Notes under the pieces: generated by a model | Seen by the model: the letters and a program-made list of their open reading frames with translations, nothing else | Database searches by the model: none | What the model was told of the DNA's origin: nothing | In this document: one piece after another, positions 1 to 6,444 of the stretch | Layout: the number at the start of each line of letters is the position of its first letter | Position numbering within the stretch: position 1 is the stretch's first letter | Assembly (NCBI GenBank): GCA_900313265.1 | Contig: OMRN01000184.1 | Location: 1 to 7,722, forward strand | Direction of reading: 5' to 3' | Length of the DNA: 7,722 nt | Source: an uncultured Lachnospiraceae bacterium | GTDB taxonomy: Bacteria > Bacillota > Clostridia > Lachnospirales > Lachnospiraceae | Position numbers and translations under genes: made by a program

Positions 1-335
1 ACATTTCCGCCGGAGCCCTGACGGACAATTTCGAGTATTTCCTTTTTCTCCTTCTCAGTCACAAAGGAAACATGATTTAACACCGCTTCCACATAGCGCT
101 GTAGGGGAAGGTTTCTCGAAATGCATTTTGCAAGATCTTCCGCCATTGGCCGGACACCGCACTCGTCATCCAGCCACTGAATCAGTTCCGGAGTAAAAAT
201 ATCCTTCTCTAACAGTTCCGGATTCTCACTGACGCAGTAACCCAGCTCATCCGCCGAATAAATACGCACACATATTTTATTTAAGTAGAACGGGTGGTTT
301 CCTTTCCGTCCCGTACAGTTATACATATTTCCCAT
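1..335 (-). CDS. N-terminal part of an unrecognised conserved-looking protein, third gene of the DUF5717/DUF5716 operon (truncated by window edge)
   Basis: Reading the minus strand from ATG at 335 gives 111 residues with no stop before the window edge. The protein starts MGNMYNCTGRKGNHPFYLNK. A second in-frame ATG lies at 326, but only the one at 335 has a Shine-Dalgarno (AGGA, 6-nt spacer), and an in-frame TGA lies upstream with no other start between. The visible part has no signal peptide or membrane segment. It begins with a short segment of likely beta strands (PFYLNKICVRIYSADELGYC), followed by predicted helices (ELIQWLDDECG, AEDLAKCISR, YVEAVLNHVSFVTEKEKKEI). It starts 53 nt after the stop of the 432-aa actin-like gene with no terminator between, so it is probably co-transcribed and part of the same system. 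I do not recognise the family with certainty. The helical pattern would suit a helical-repeat protein, but that is inference. Confidence 0.8.
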   Translation of the reverse strand, partial: MGNMYNCTGRKGNHPFYLNKICVRIYSADELGYCVSENPELLEKDIFTPELIQWLDDECGVRPMAEDLAKCISRNLPLQRYVEAVLNHVSFVTEKEKKEILEIVRQGSGGN

Positions 336-341
336 ACTTTG

Positions 342-345
342 TCCT
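342..345 (-). promoter_or_regulatory. Ribosome binding site deciding the start at 335
   Basis: AGGA on the minus strand sits 6 nt before ATG at 335. The alternative ATG at 326 has no comparable site at proper distance, so 335 is preferred as start of the third operon gene. Confidence 0.55.
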
Positions 346-388
346 GCCGGATATTCCCAATCGCTTCTTCAATCGGATAATCCGTTTT

Positions 389-1687
389 TTAATTCTCCAG
401 TTCCAGTTCTTCCGTCCATTCAAGGCCCGTGGAAGGATAGATTTCTCCGAATCCCAGATCCTTGGCGACAAAAAGAATTGTTTTCTCCGAATTCATTTTT
501 ATCGTCAGGGAAATTCTTGTCATTCGGCCGCTTTTCACGGTAAGTCCCTGCAGTTTCATTTCCGCATTCATGCGGTTTCTCCTGGAAATCTGTTCAATCC
601 AGATCGGAACGGTATCGGTTTCGTAAAGAAGAAATTCCTTTGTTCTTCCGACCTCATACCAGTGTTCTCCCGCACGAATAAACAGTTCTTCCTTCGACTC
701 TTCATTATCCATCATCACGATTCCGACATTCGCCTGAATACGGTCTTTTCCGAAAAATCTTACCGTTTTTTCATAACCGCTCGGAGCCGCATATTCTTTG
801 GCTGCCAGAGCCGCCCCTTTGCTGAAAAGATTGTTGCCCTTAAAAACACGGCGGTTTTTGCAAAGGAATTTCAGGGAATCATCGCACCAGTTATCATAAA
901 ATCCCTCGCCGATTAAATACACGGCAGAACAGATTCTGTTTTCCAGAAGATGTTCGGTAATCGTTAAAAATCTCCGGTCTTTTTCCGATGCGGATTCTCC
1001 TTCCGGACCGAAACGGAAATCATCGTAATCAAAAACATCCACTCCCGCGATTGCAGGATTCACAAAATGATTCCTCTCAAGCCGGTAAATCGTCAGATGT
1101 CCTTCCGAACTGTCGCAGAGCAGAATCTGATGATTCTGAAGGTCACTTTTCTGATACAGCATGTAGAAGAAAAAGCTCTCTTCATAACTTAAGAAATGTA
1201 CTTTGTCCGCCTCGATATTCAGCAGTTCCGGCAGTTTGCCGAGCACTCTTACCGAATCTTTATCCGCTTTCTGAACGGTTATAACGACCGCCGAAATTTT
1301 ATCCGGCGTGGTCATTAAAGGAAGCATGGCAAAGGTACGTTTTATGAATAACAAAAGCAGGTCCTCCGCCTTATATTCTTCATTGCCCATGCGTACGGTA
1401 TCGCCTTTTAACGCTTTTTTAAGAAGATCCGAGACAATGTATCCCTCTCCCGCGGAGAACGCTTCTTCCGCCGCTCTGCCGATAACCCACTGGCTGTTGG
1501 TTTTTTTCTTTAAAACCACGGCAGGAATATTGTATTCTTCCTCTCCCGCAACCGTACTTAACGTGTCCGGATCCGTGCTGTCAATCCGGCAATAGGAAAG
1601 CTGTGCGAAACGATTGTTTAAATCGAATCCCACCACATAGCGGTCTTTATTGATTTTGTCAAATACATCCTTAATCTCGGAAATCAT
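389..1687 (-). CDS. Actin/Hsp70-fold protein, DUF5716-like, with degenerate nucleotide-binding motifs
   Basis: This 432-aa protein has the layout of an Hsp70/actin-like ATPase fold. Residues 17-35 (YVVGFDLNNRF) match the first phosphate loop. Residues 50-78 (EYNIPAVVLKK, then WVIGRAAEEAF) match the Hsp70 stretch after that loop. Residues 132-180 (SAVVITVQKAD, then FLSYEESFFFY) match the middle subdomain, residues 187-203 (ILLCDSSEGHLTIYRL) the second phosphate loop, and residues 256-264 (VYLIGEGFY) the adenosine loop. The last 125 residues are beta-rich and contain DLGFGEIYPSTG, probably the C-terminal domain that I recall as DUF5716_C. Key residues are altered: the Hsp70 DLGTTNS becomes DLNNRFA, and DLGGGT becomes CDSSEG. 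ATP hydrolysis may therefore be lost or changed. No signal peptide or membrane helix is visible, so it should be cytoplasmic. Start ATG at 1687 follows AGGAA with a 6-nt spacer. It lies 141 nt after the 1188-aa gene and 53 nt before the next. The DUF name is from memory. Confidence 0.87.
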   Translation of the reverse strand: MISEIKDVFDKINKDRYVVGFDLNNRFAQLSYCRIDSTDPDTLSTVAGEEEYNIPAVVLKKKTNSQWVIGRAAEEAFSAGEGYIVSDLLKKALKGDTVRMGNEEYKAEDLLLLFIKRTFAMLPLMTTPDKISAVVITVQKADKDSVRVLGKLPELLNIEADKVHFLSYEESFFFYMLYQKSDLQNHQILLCDSSEGHLTIYRLERNHFVNPAIAGVDVFDYDDFRFGPEGESASEKDRRFLTITEHLLENRICSAVYLIGEGFYDNWCDDSLKFLCKNRRVFKGNNLFSKGAALAAKEYAAPSGYEKTVRFFGKDRIQANVGIVMMDNEESKEELFIRAGEHWYEVGRTKEFLLYETDTVPIWIEQISRRNRMNAEMKLQGLTVKSGRMTRISLTIKMNSEKTILFVAKDLGFGEIYPSTGLEWTEELELEN

Positions 1688-1755
1688 CTTATATTCCTGT
1701 TAGTTATCGGCCTACATCCGTAGTTTATTAATTCAGTAAAAAAATATCTGTTCCC

Positions 1756-1765
1756 CAGCCGGCTG
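1756..1765. repeat. 10-bp perfect palindrome
   Basis: CAGCCGGCTG equals its own reverse complement. Flanking bases do not extend it. It may be a small operator or simply chance. Confidence 0.5.
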
Positions 1766-1796
1766 TTACATTGCCATCGAATGATATCCCGCAAAT

Positions 1797-1808
1797 GCAG
1801 GCGCCTGC
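1797..1808. repeat. 12-bp perfect palindrome
   Basis: GCAGGCGCCTGC equals its own reverse complement, lies about 20 nt past the stop of the 1188-aa gene, and does not extend further. As RNA it would form only a 4-bp stem with a GCGC loop. Confidence 0.5.
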
Positions 1809-1828
1809 CGTCATGAATAATCCACGCC

Positions 1829-4800
1829 TTACTCACTGACTTTAAACAGCTGCTTTGTAATAAAATCAAGTCTTGCGTAATCCTTCAGTTCTTCTCCGCA
1901 CACCGCATCCTGTCCTTCTTCCCGTTTTTCGACGGCGCGGTTAAGCATCTCGTATCTCCACGGAATGAGTTCCGGATCGGACTCTTTTTTCTCAAGCGTG
2001 GCGCTGAGTGTCAACTGTTCCTTATTTCCGGTTTCCTCGGTGATATAATAGGATACCTTATCTCCGGCAAAAAGAATGAAATCTTTTACAAAGAATCCGT
2101 AATACAGATTGTCCATCTCTTCTTTACGGTATTCCGGATTATCGCTGTTTTCGCGTTCAATGGCATAATGCATAATTACCCGGCTTTCCGCATTCGCACG
2201 GTACTCCACAAAAGTCCGGTCCGTAAACGGCAGTACATCCGGAATCACGGAAGCGAATTTTAAGAAGAACGGGAATACTACATTGTTCTTAACTTCACGC
2301 CCTACAATCGCCGCTAAAACCGGTATGTTCCATTTTTCCTTCGGAAAATCGGAAGAATGCTTGACATAGGCCAGTAAGCAAATCCTGTTCAGTTCCTCGC
2401 CTTCCCTGTAAAGTGCTTCCGCTTCCGCAAAAATACTCTCCGGAACTTTATAATCACCCACAAAATAACCGTAAGCACTTTCTGCCAGATATGCCTTCCG
2501 GACAGCGGTTCCGCCGCCTCCTTTGACGAAGCGCTGATACATGTTTTCCCGCTCCGGACCGTCTGCTCCGGTAAAAAGCATCTGGATTAACACTCTTTCA
2601 ACAAGCCGGTAGGAATCCACGCCGAAGCTTTCGCAGAAATGAAGAAGTTCCATCATTTCCGCCGTTGTTCCGTTAAAATAATCCACCAGGTATCGCAAAA
2701 GAACCTGATCAAAACGACAGTTGCGGTAGAGTTCCGAACACAATTTCTTCATGTTCGCTTCCTCGGCATAATCGGTTCTCTCCAGATAACGGCTTAAAAG
2801 ACGCAGGCAGGTTTTCTGCTCCACATGTTCCATGCCAAATACAGCAAGCCATTTGAAAGCCATTTCGTAAAATCCGCGTGCTACCAGAATGTGCAACATT
2901 TCCGCGCGGTCCGAAGCCGGCAGAACTTCCGGTTTTGCCATATACAAAAGCCGGTCGAGTTCGCGAATCATATCATTTTCAAAATAGTATTTGCAAAGGT
3001 TATAAAGGATTTCTTTCTTGAGCGTAAAGGTTACGGAATCCGAGGTAAGTAGCGTTTCGTAGATTTCCGAATTTTTCTCGCTTACTTCTTCGTCCCTGGC
3101 TTCATTTTCGCATACATTTAAAAGAATGCCGACACGTCCTTCCACCATGGGAAGAATCGCATCACGGAATTCTTTCGTATAAAGAACCGGTGCCGGCTTG
3201 ACCATCGAATCATAAAGATAACGGTTACCCTTTTCATCTTCTAAAAGAATGCAGTATTCTTTCGAATAAATCGTCGGGTATGCCACGCCGTCATGCACGG
3301 GGAATTTACCCTCTCCCACAGCCTTGCTGTGAATGACGATTACACGTCTGATATCCGGCCGGTTAATTTTGACTTCATGCGCAAAAAGAACCGGGGCAAA
3401 GGAGGATGCCAGGGAAGCATCCATATCTTCCGCCTTAATGTATTTCTTGTAAAGCTTGATTAAATTCTTATTAATCCGGCCTTTTTTGATCTGTTCTTTC
3501 AAAAAGTCCGTAACCGTGGCTTCATAGGATACCGCTACTTCCGGCACAAGTGCCTTGTAATCGGAAACATTGGCATACAAAAGCGCCATTCTCTCGTAGT
3601 CCAAATGATTCTGGTAAGCAAAATACATCATTACCATTTTCGGAAGCATGTCCTTATAATCCGACGGAACGCTTGCCATATAGAATTCATAAAGACGTGT
3701 AATGCGAATGTCCGCCTTGACCGCTTCCTCATACCAGGAAAGAACATCCGGGCCTGTTTTGTTACCGCGCATCAAAAGAGTGCAGATGCTCTGCAAAAGT
3801 TCCTTGGACGGCGCCTGTTTGTAGGTGGTGCGCATCACATCAAATAACAGTTCGTCGTAGTCTTTCTCCCGGGAAATCAAAAACTGTACACGTTCCCCGA
3901 CAGAAGGCGTTACGGCTCCTCTGGAAAGCGCAAATTTTAAAACTCTCCGCTCGTATTCCGAAAGTTTTACCAGCAGCGAAGGCTGTTTGGAAAGAAGATG
4001 AACGGCCTCCGTATAAAGAAGCGGGGAGGATATTCCGGAATGATACTGTTCTTCCAGGAATTCCCAGCGTCTGTCATCGCGGAAAGTCAGATCTTCCCTT
4101 AAGTAAATTAAAATCCATGCAAGAACGGGATTGCGGGGAGATTTATGTGCAAGTTTCTTTACCTTATGCGCAACCTTATCCACGTAATCTTTCTCCGGAT
4201 GCAGCATGCTTGTTAAATACAGATAATAACCGCAGGCAGTCGGCGAAAGCGTGTTCTCGGGATTTCGCACCTCCGATTCAAATTCTTCCATATGCCTTGC
4301 CGCTTCCTCTTCTTTTCCGGCAGCAAGCAAAAGCTGGATTTCATAAAGACGTACATAAACGGCCCGCTCGCCTTTTACGGTAAGCTTGGAAAGCTCCGCC
4401 GAAGAAGTTTCCACCCATTCGCCGGAAGTAACCTTGCCGAGGCGGAAATCGATATATTCCCGCATCAGGCGGGCAACGGTCTGTTTATAGATATGATTGG
4501 CGGAATGTTCCATGTCGATGGGAGAGCATTCCACGATAACATCCACTTCGAATTTTTCCTGAGGCGTGGAAATGATGATTTTGCCGAAATTTCTTCCCTT
4601 ATGAAGGCGCGAACGGTCCACGAGATATTTAATATCAATCTCTCCTTCGGACAAATCATCGACCGTATAAACCTTCTTCGCAAGTCTGATAAAATCACCC
4701 GTCTTTGTTACTTCGGCCCGCACATATCCCCAGCCGTTTACATTCAGGATAATTTCTTTTTCCTTATCATCGGGAACGGAACGGTAAACCACATGCTTCG

Positions 4801-5395
4801 AAGGAAGTTCGTATGTATTGCGGCTTTTTTTGCGAACCAGAATCAGGAATTCGTCAACACTCGGCTCATTTCCTTCCTCCGTGCTGAGTCCCCGGTAAGC
4901 ACACAGATACTGCTTATCGTTTCCGGTTAATATTTCGGCAAAACGATTGGAATAATAAAGACTGACCGCTTCATCCCAGTTGGTTCTGGCAAGATTGGCA
5001 AAATGGAAAAGATTCTTGATATAACCCATCGAACTATACATGTAGTCCTTTTCCATGGTTGCCTCAAACGGAAGGGAGTATTCACCTTTGTCCGAAAGAA
5101 CAATAAAAGAACCGGTGACACTGTCTCCGGGTTCCATTCCGGTAGAATCGAATTCATACTGTATCTCCGGTTCCGCCCCTTCAAATGCCTCACCGGAGAG
5201 TTTCATCCTCGAAGAAGTCGAATATACGAAGCCTTTCATGGGTACATCATGATCGCATTTCAGCGAAAAACTGCCCTTCCGGACTTCCTCCGTGACGAAT
5301 TCCAGTTCCACCTTTTCCACGGAAAATTCGATTTTTCCCTGTCTTACGGAAAAATCAAAATCCTCCTGTGCCATTGTAAGAACCGCTTTTTTCAA
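1829..5395 (-). CDS. Giant DUF5717-family protein: beta domains plus TPR-like helical repeats
   Basis: This protein of 1188 aa is of unknown function. I assign it from memory to DUF5717, a large Lachnospiraceae family, on its length, on the motif NLFHFANLARTNWDEAVSLY (129-148) and on its pairing with the DUF5716-like gene. Residues about 17-115 alternate like an immunoglobulin-type beta sandwich, and residues about 200-290 look like a second. Residues about 300-670 are mainly helical with TPR-like patterns, for example VRLYEIQLLLAAGKEEEA (348-365). Residues about 675-765 form a beta-rich insertion (IRRVIVIHSKAV, then YCILLEDEKGNRYLYD). Helices resume at about 790-1055, and a beta-rich region near 1060-1140 precedes the C-terminus. 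No signal peptide, membrane segment or catalytic motif is visible, so a cytoplasmic scaffold is the simplest reading. The start is TTG at 5395, supported by GGGAG with a 6-nt spacer. ATG at 5374 is in frame but has no Shine-Dalgarno. Transcription probably begins at the promoter at 5460-5489. Confidence 0.88.
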   Translation of the reverse strand: MKKAVLTMAQEDFDFSVRQGKIEFSVEKVELEFVTEEVRKGSFSLKCDHDVPMKGFVYSTSSRMKLSGEAFEGAEPEIQYEFDSTGMEPGDSVTGSFIVLSDKGEYSLPFEATMEKDYMYSSMGYIKNLFHFANLARTNWDEAVSLYYSNRFAEILTGNDKQYLCAYRGLSTEEGNEPSVDEFLILVRKKSRNTYELPSKHVVYRSVPDDKEKEIILNVNGWGYVRAEVTKTGDFIRLAKKVYTVDDLSEGEIDIKYLVDRSRLHKGRNFGKIIISTPQEKFEVDVIVECSPIDMEHSANHIYKQTVARLMREYIDFRLGKVTSGEWVETSSAELSKLTVKGERAVYVRLYEIQLLLAAGKEEEAARHMEEFESEVRNPENTLSPTACGYYLYLTSMLHPEKDYVDKVAHKVKKLAHKSPRNPVLAWILIYLREDLTFRDDRRWEFLEEQYHSGISSPLLYTEAVHLLSKQPSLLVKLSEYERRVLKFALSRGAVTPSVGERVQFLISREKDYDELLFDVMRTTYKQAPSKELLQSICTLLMRGNKTGPDVLSWYEEAVKADIRITRLYEFYMASVPSDYKDMLPKMVMMYFAYQNHLDYERMALLYANVSDYKALVPEVAVSYEATVTDFLKEQIKKGRINKNLIKLYKKYIKAEDMDASLASSFAPVLFAHEVKINRPDIRRVIVIHSKAVGEGKFPVHDGVAYPTIYSKEYCILLEDEKGNRYLYDSMVKPAPVLYTKEFRDAILPMVEGRVGILLNVCENEARDEEVSEKNSEIYETLLTSDSVTFTLKKEILYNLCKYYFENDMIRELDRLLYMAKPEVLPASDRAEMLHILVARGFYEMAFKWLAVFGMEHVEQKTCLRLLSRYLERTDYAEEANMKKLCSELYRNCRFDQVLLRYLVDYFNGTTAEMMELLHFCESFGVDSYRLVERVLIQMLFTGADGPERENMYQRFVKGGGGTAVRKAYLAESAYGYFVGDYKVPESIFAEAEALYREGEELNRICLLAYVKHSSDFPKEKWNIPVLAAIVGREVKNNVVFPFFLKFASVIPDVLPFTDRTFVEYRANAESRVIMHYAIERENSDNPEYRKEEMDNLYYGFFVKDFILFAGDKVSYYITEETGNKEQLTLSATLEKKESDPELIPWRYEMLNRAVEKREEGQDAVCGEELKDYARLDFITKQLFKVSE

Positions 5396-5401
5396 TCCAG
5401 T

Positions 5402-5406
5402 CTCCC
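5402..5406 (-). promoter_or_regulatory. Ribosome binding site supporting a TTG start
   Basis: GGGAG on the minus strand lies 6 nt before TTG at 5395. The next in-frame ATG (5374) is preceded by no purine-rich site. This decides the rare TTG start of the 1188-aa protein. Confidence 0.65.
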
Positions 5407-5418
5407 GATAAAAAATAA

Positions 5419-5462
5419 ACTATACTGTGTGTACAAAATATCAAATGCACACACAGTATAGT
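5419..5462. repeat. 14-bp perfect inverted repeat (operator, or insulating terminator) in front of the 1188-aa gene
   Basis: The left arm ACTATACTGTGTGT (5419-5432) is the exact reverse complement of the right arm at 5449-5462. Adding a G-U and a G-C pair in minus-strand RNA extends it to 5434/5447, a 16-bp stem with a 12-nt loop. On the minus strand the stem is followed directly by a U-rich tract (TTTATTTTTT), then the Shine-Dalgarno. The distal arm overlaps the -10 box of the candidate promoter. It could be a repressor operator, an intrinsic terminator for readthrough from mrp, or both. Confidence 0.85.
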
Positions 5463-5489
5463 ATATCATCAATTAGTGGTATTTCGCAA
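5460..5489 (-). promoter_or_regulatory. Candidate sigma-A promoter of the 1188-aa gene operon
   Basis: On the minus strand TTGCGA (5489-5484) is followed after 18 bp by TATACT (5465-5460), with TG one base ahead of the -10 box, giving an extended -10. Matches to consensus are 4/6 and 5/6. Transcription would begin near 5452-5454, inside the upstream arm of the inverted repeat, leaving a leader of about 58 nt before TTG at 5395. The placement is a consensus match only. Confidence 0.6.
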
Positions 5490-5540
5490 CAAAGAATACT
5501 ATATCTTGCGGATTTTTTATAATCCTTCGGACTTGAAAAA

Positions 5541-5565
5541 AGCTATATCCCTTATCGATAAGACA
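5541..5565 (-). terminator. Weak candidate terminator after mrp
   Basis: The perfect palindrome CTTATCGATAAG (5551-5562) lies about 13 nt past the mrp stop, and a run of six T follows on the minus strand (TATAGCTTTTTTC). As RNA the stem is short and AU-rich, with G-U pairs and mismatches at its base. It would be a poor terminator, and the inverted repeat at 5419-5462 is a better structure. Confidence 0.3.
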
Positions 5566-5574
5566 CGCCGTTTT

Positions 5575-6387
5575 TTACAGTTTTTTTGAAAAATCATCAA
5601 GCCAGTTTCCGTCGAACAGTTCAATCATTCCTTTGTCGCAGGCTGCTGCCAGTTTCGGATTCACAGGCAGCTTGGCAATATTGGTAATATCGTATTTTTT
5701 TGCAATCTCTTCGATATTGCTTTCCCCGTATATGGAGTGCTTTTCATGACAGTTCGGGCACTCGAAATAAGACATGTTTTCCACGATTCCGAGTACCGGA
5801 ATATTCATCATATTAGCCATTTTAACAGCCTTTTCCACAATCATGGAAACGAGTTCCTGCGGAGAAGTTACGATAACGATTCCGTTTACGGGAATGGACT
5901 GAAAAACGGTTAAGGGCACATCTCCGGTCCCCGGAGGCATATCGATGAACAGATAATCCTTGTCACTCCAGACAACTTCGGTCCAGAACTGTTTTACGGT
6001 TCCTGCAATCACCGGGCCGCGCCATACAACCGGGTCTGTCTCGTTTTCCAGAAGCAGATTGACGGACATGATGTCGATATCCATCTTGGAACGAACCGGA
6101 TAAATCCCTGCCTCATTACCGGTTGCCTTCTCATGCACTCCGAAAATTTTCGGAATACTCGGCCCGGTAATATCCGCATCCATAATACCTACTTTCTTTC
6201 CTTCTCTTTGCATGGAAACCGCCAGAAGAGAGGTTACGAGGCTCTTTCCGACGCCTCCTTTTCCGCTGACTACGGCAATCACTTTCTTAATATCGGAAAG
6301 CGCGTTCGGTGCCTCTAAGAAACTTTCCGGTTTTCTGTCCGCACATGCTTCACCGCATGTGCTGCAGTCATGTGTACAATCACTCAT
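5575..6387 (-). CDS. mrp: Mrp/Nbp35-type iron-sulfur carrier P-loop ATPase
   Basis: This 270-aa protein belongs to the Mrp/ApbC/Nbp35 family. These cytoplasmic dimeric ATPases bind a labile 4Fe-4S cluster and deliver it to apoproteins. The deviant Walker A GKGGVGKS is at residues 42-49, the switch-like segment DADITGPSIPK at 70-80, Walker B and the following loop (LFIDMPPGTGD) at 146-156, and the bridging cluster motif CPNC at 210-213. An additional N-terminal cysteine group, C4, C8, C11 and C15 (CX3CX2CX3C), recalls the ferredoxin-like N-terminus of Nbp35. The DUF59/MIP18 domain found ahead of the ATPase in E. coli Mrp is absent, which accounts for the short length. ATG at 6387 follows AGGAGG with a 10-nt spacer. 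It lies 57 nt downstream of the repetitive-tail gene with no terminator between them, so the two are likely co-transcribed. Family assignment is secure; the target proteins are unknown. Confidence 0.95.
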   Translation of the reverse strand: MSDCTHDCSTCGEACADRKPESFLEAPNALSDIKKVIAVVSGKGGVGKSLVTSLLAVSMQREGKKVGIMDADITGPSIPKIFGVHEKATGNEAGIYPVRSKMDIDIMSVNLLLENETDPVVWRGPVIAGTVKQFWTEVVWSDKDYLFIDMPPGTGDVPLTVFQSIPVNGIVIVTSPQELVSMIVEKAVKMANMMNIPVLGIVENMSYFECPNCHEKHSIYGESNIEEIAKKYDITNIAKLPVNPKLAAACDKGMIELFDGNWLDDFSKKL

Positions 6388-6444
6388 AATCTTTTTTCCT
6401 CCTGAACTTTTTATCGTTATACACTGTTCGATTTTTTCTGCGTA

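Larger units (their letters stand above)
1688..1828. other. Intergenic gap with two perfect palindromes inside the operon
   Basis: This 141-nt stretch separates the 1188-aa and 432-aa genes. It contains CAGCCGGCTG at 1756-1765 and GCAGGCGCCTGC at 1797-1808, both perfect self-complementary sequences. A run of seven T lies downstream of both on the minus strand. Neither palindrome leaves room for a stable long stem, since each must open a tetraloop and so keeps only 3 or 4 pairs. An efficient terminator is therefore unlikely. I see no convincing promoter for the 432-aa gene here apart from its Shine-Dalgarno at 1694-1698. Confidence 0.6.

Noticed and set aside
374..384. Short inverted repeat CGGAT-A-ATCCG between the 432-aa gene and the next gene
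   Set aside because: Five-bp arms with a single-base centre cannot form a hairpin terminator, and such a length is expected by chance.
4292..4930. 212-codon open frame on the plus strand inside the 1188-aa gene
   Set aside because: It lies wholly antisense to a well-supported gene, has no domain pattern and no Shine-Dalgarno, and follows from the codon bias of the opposite strand.
5551..5562. CTTATCGATAAG as a strong mrp terminator or an operator
   Set aside because: As RNA it keeps few AU-rich pairs after a loop is opened. It was listed only as a weak terminator candidate because a T-run follows.
6388..6444. Possible promoter for mrp (TATAAC near 6415-6420)
   Set aside because: No convincing -35 box lies at 16-18 bp, and the gap is short, so co-transcription with the upstream gene is simpler.
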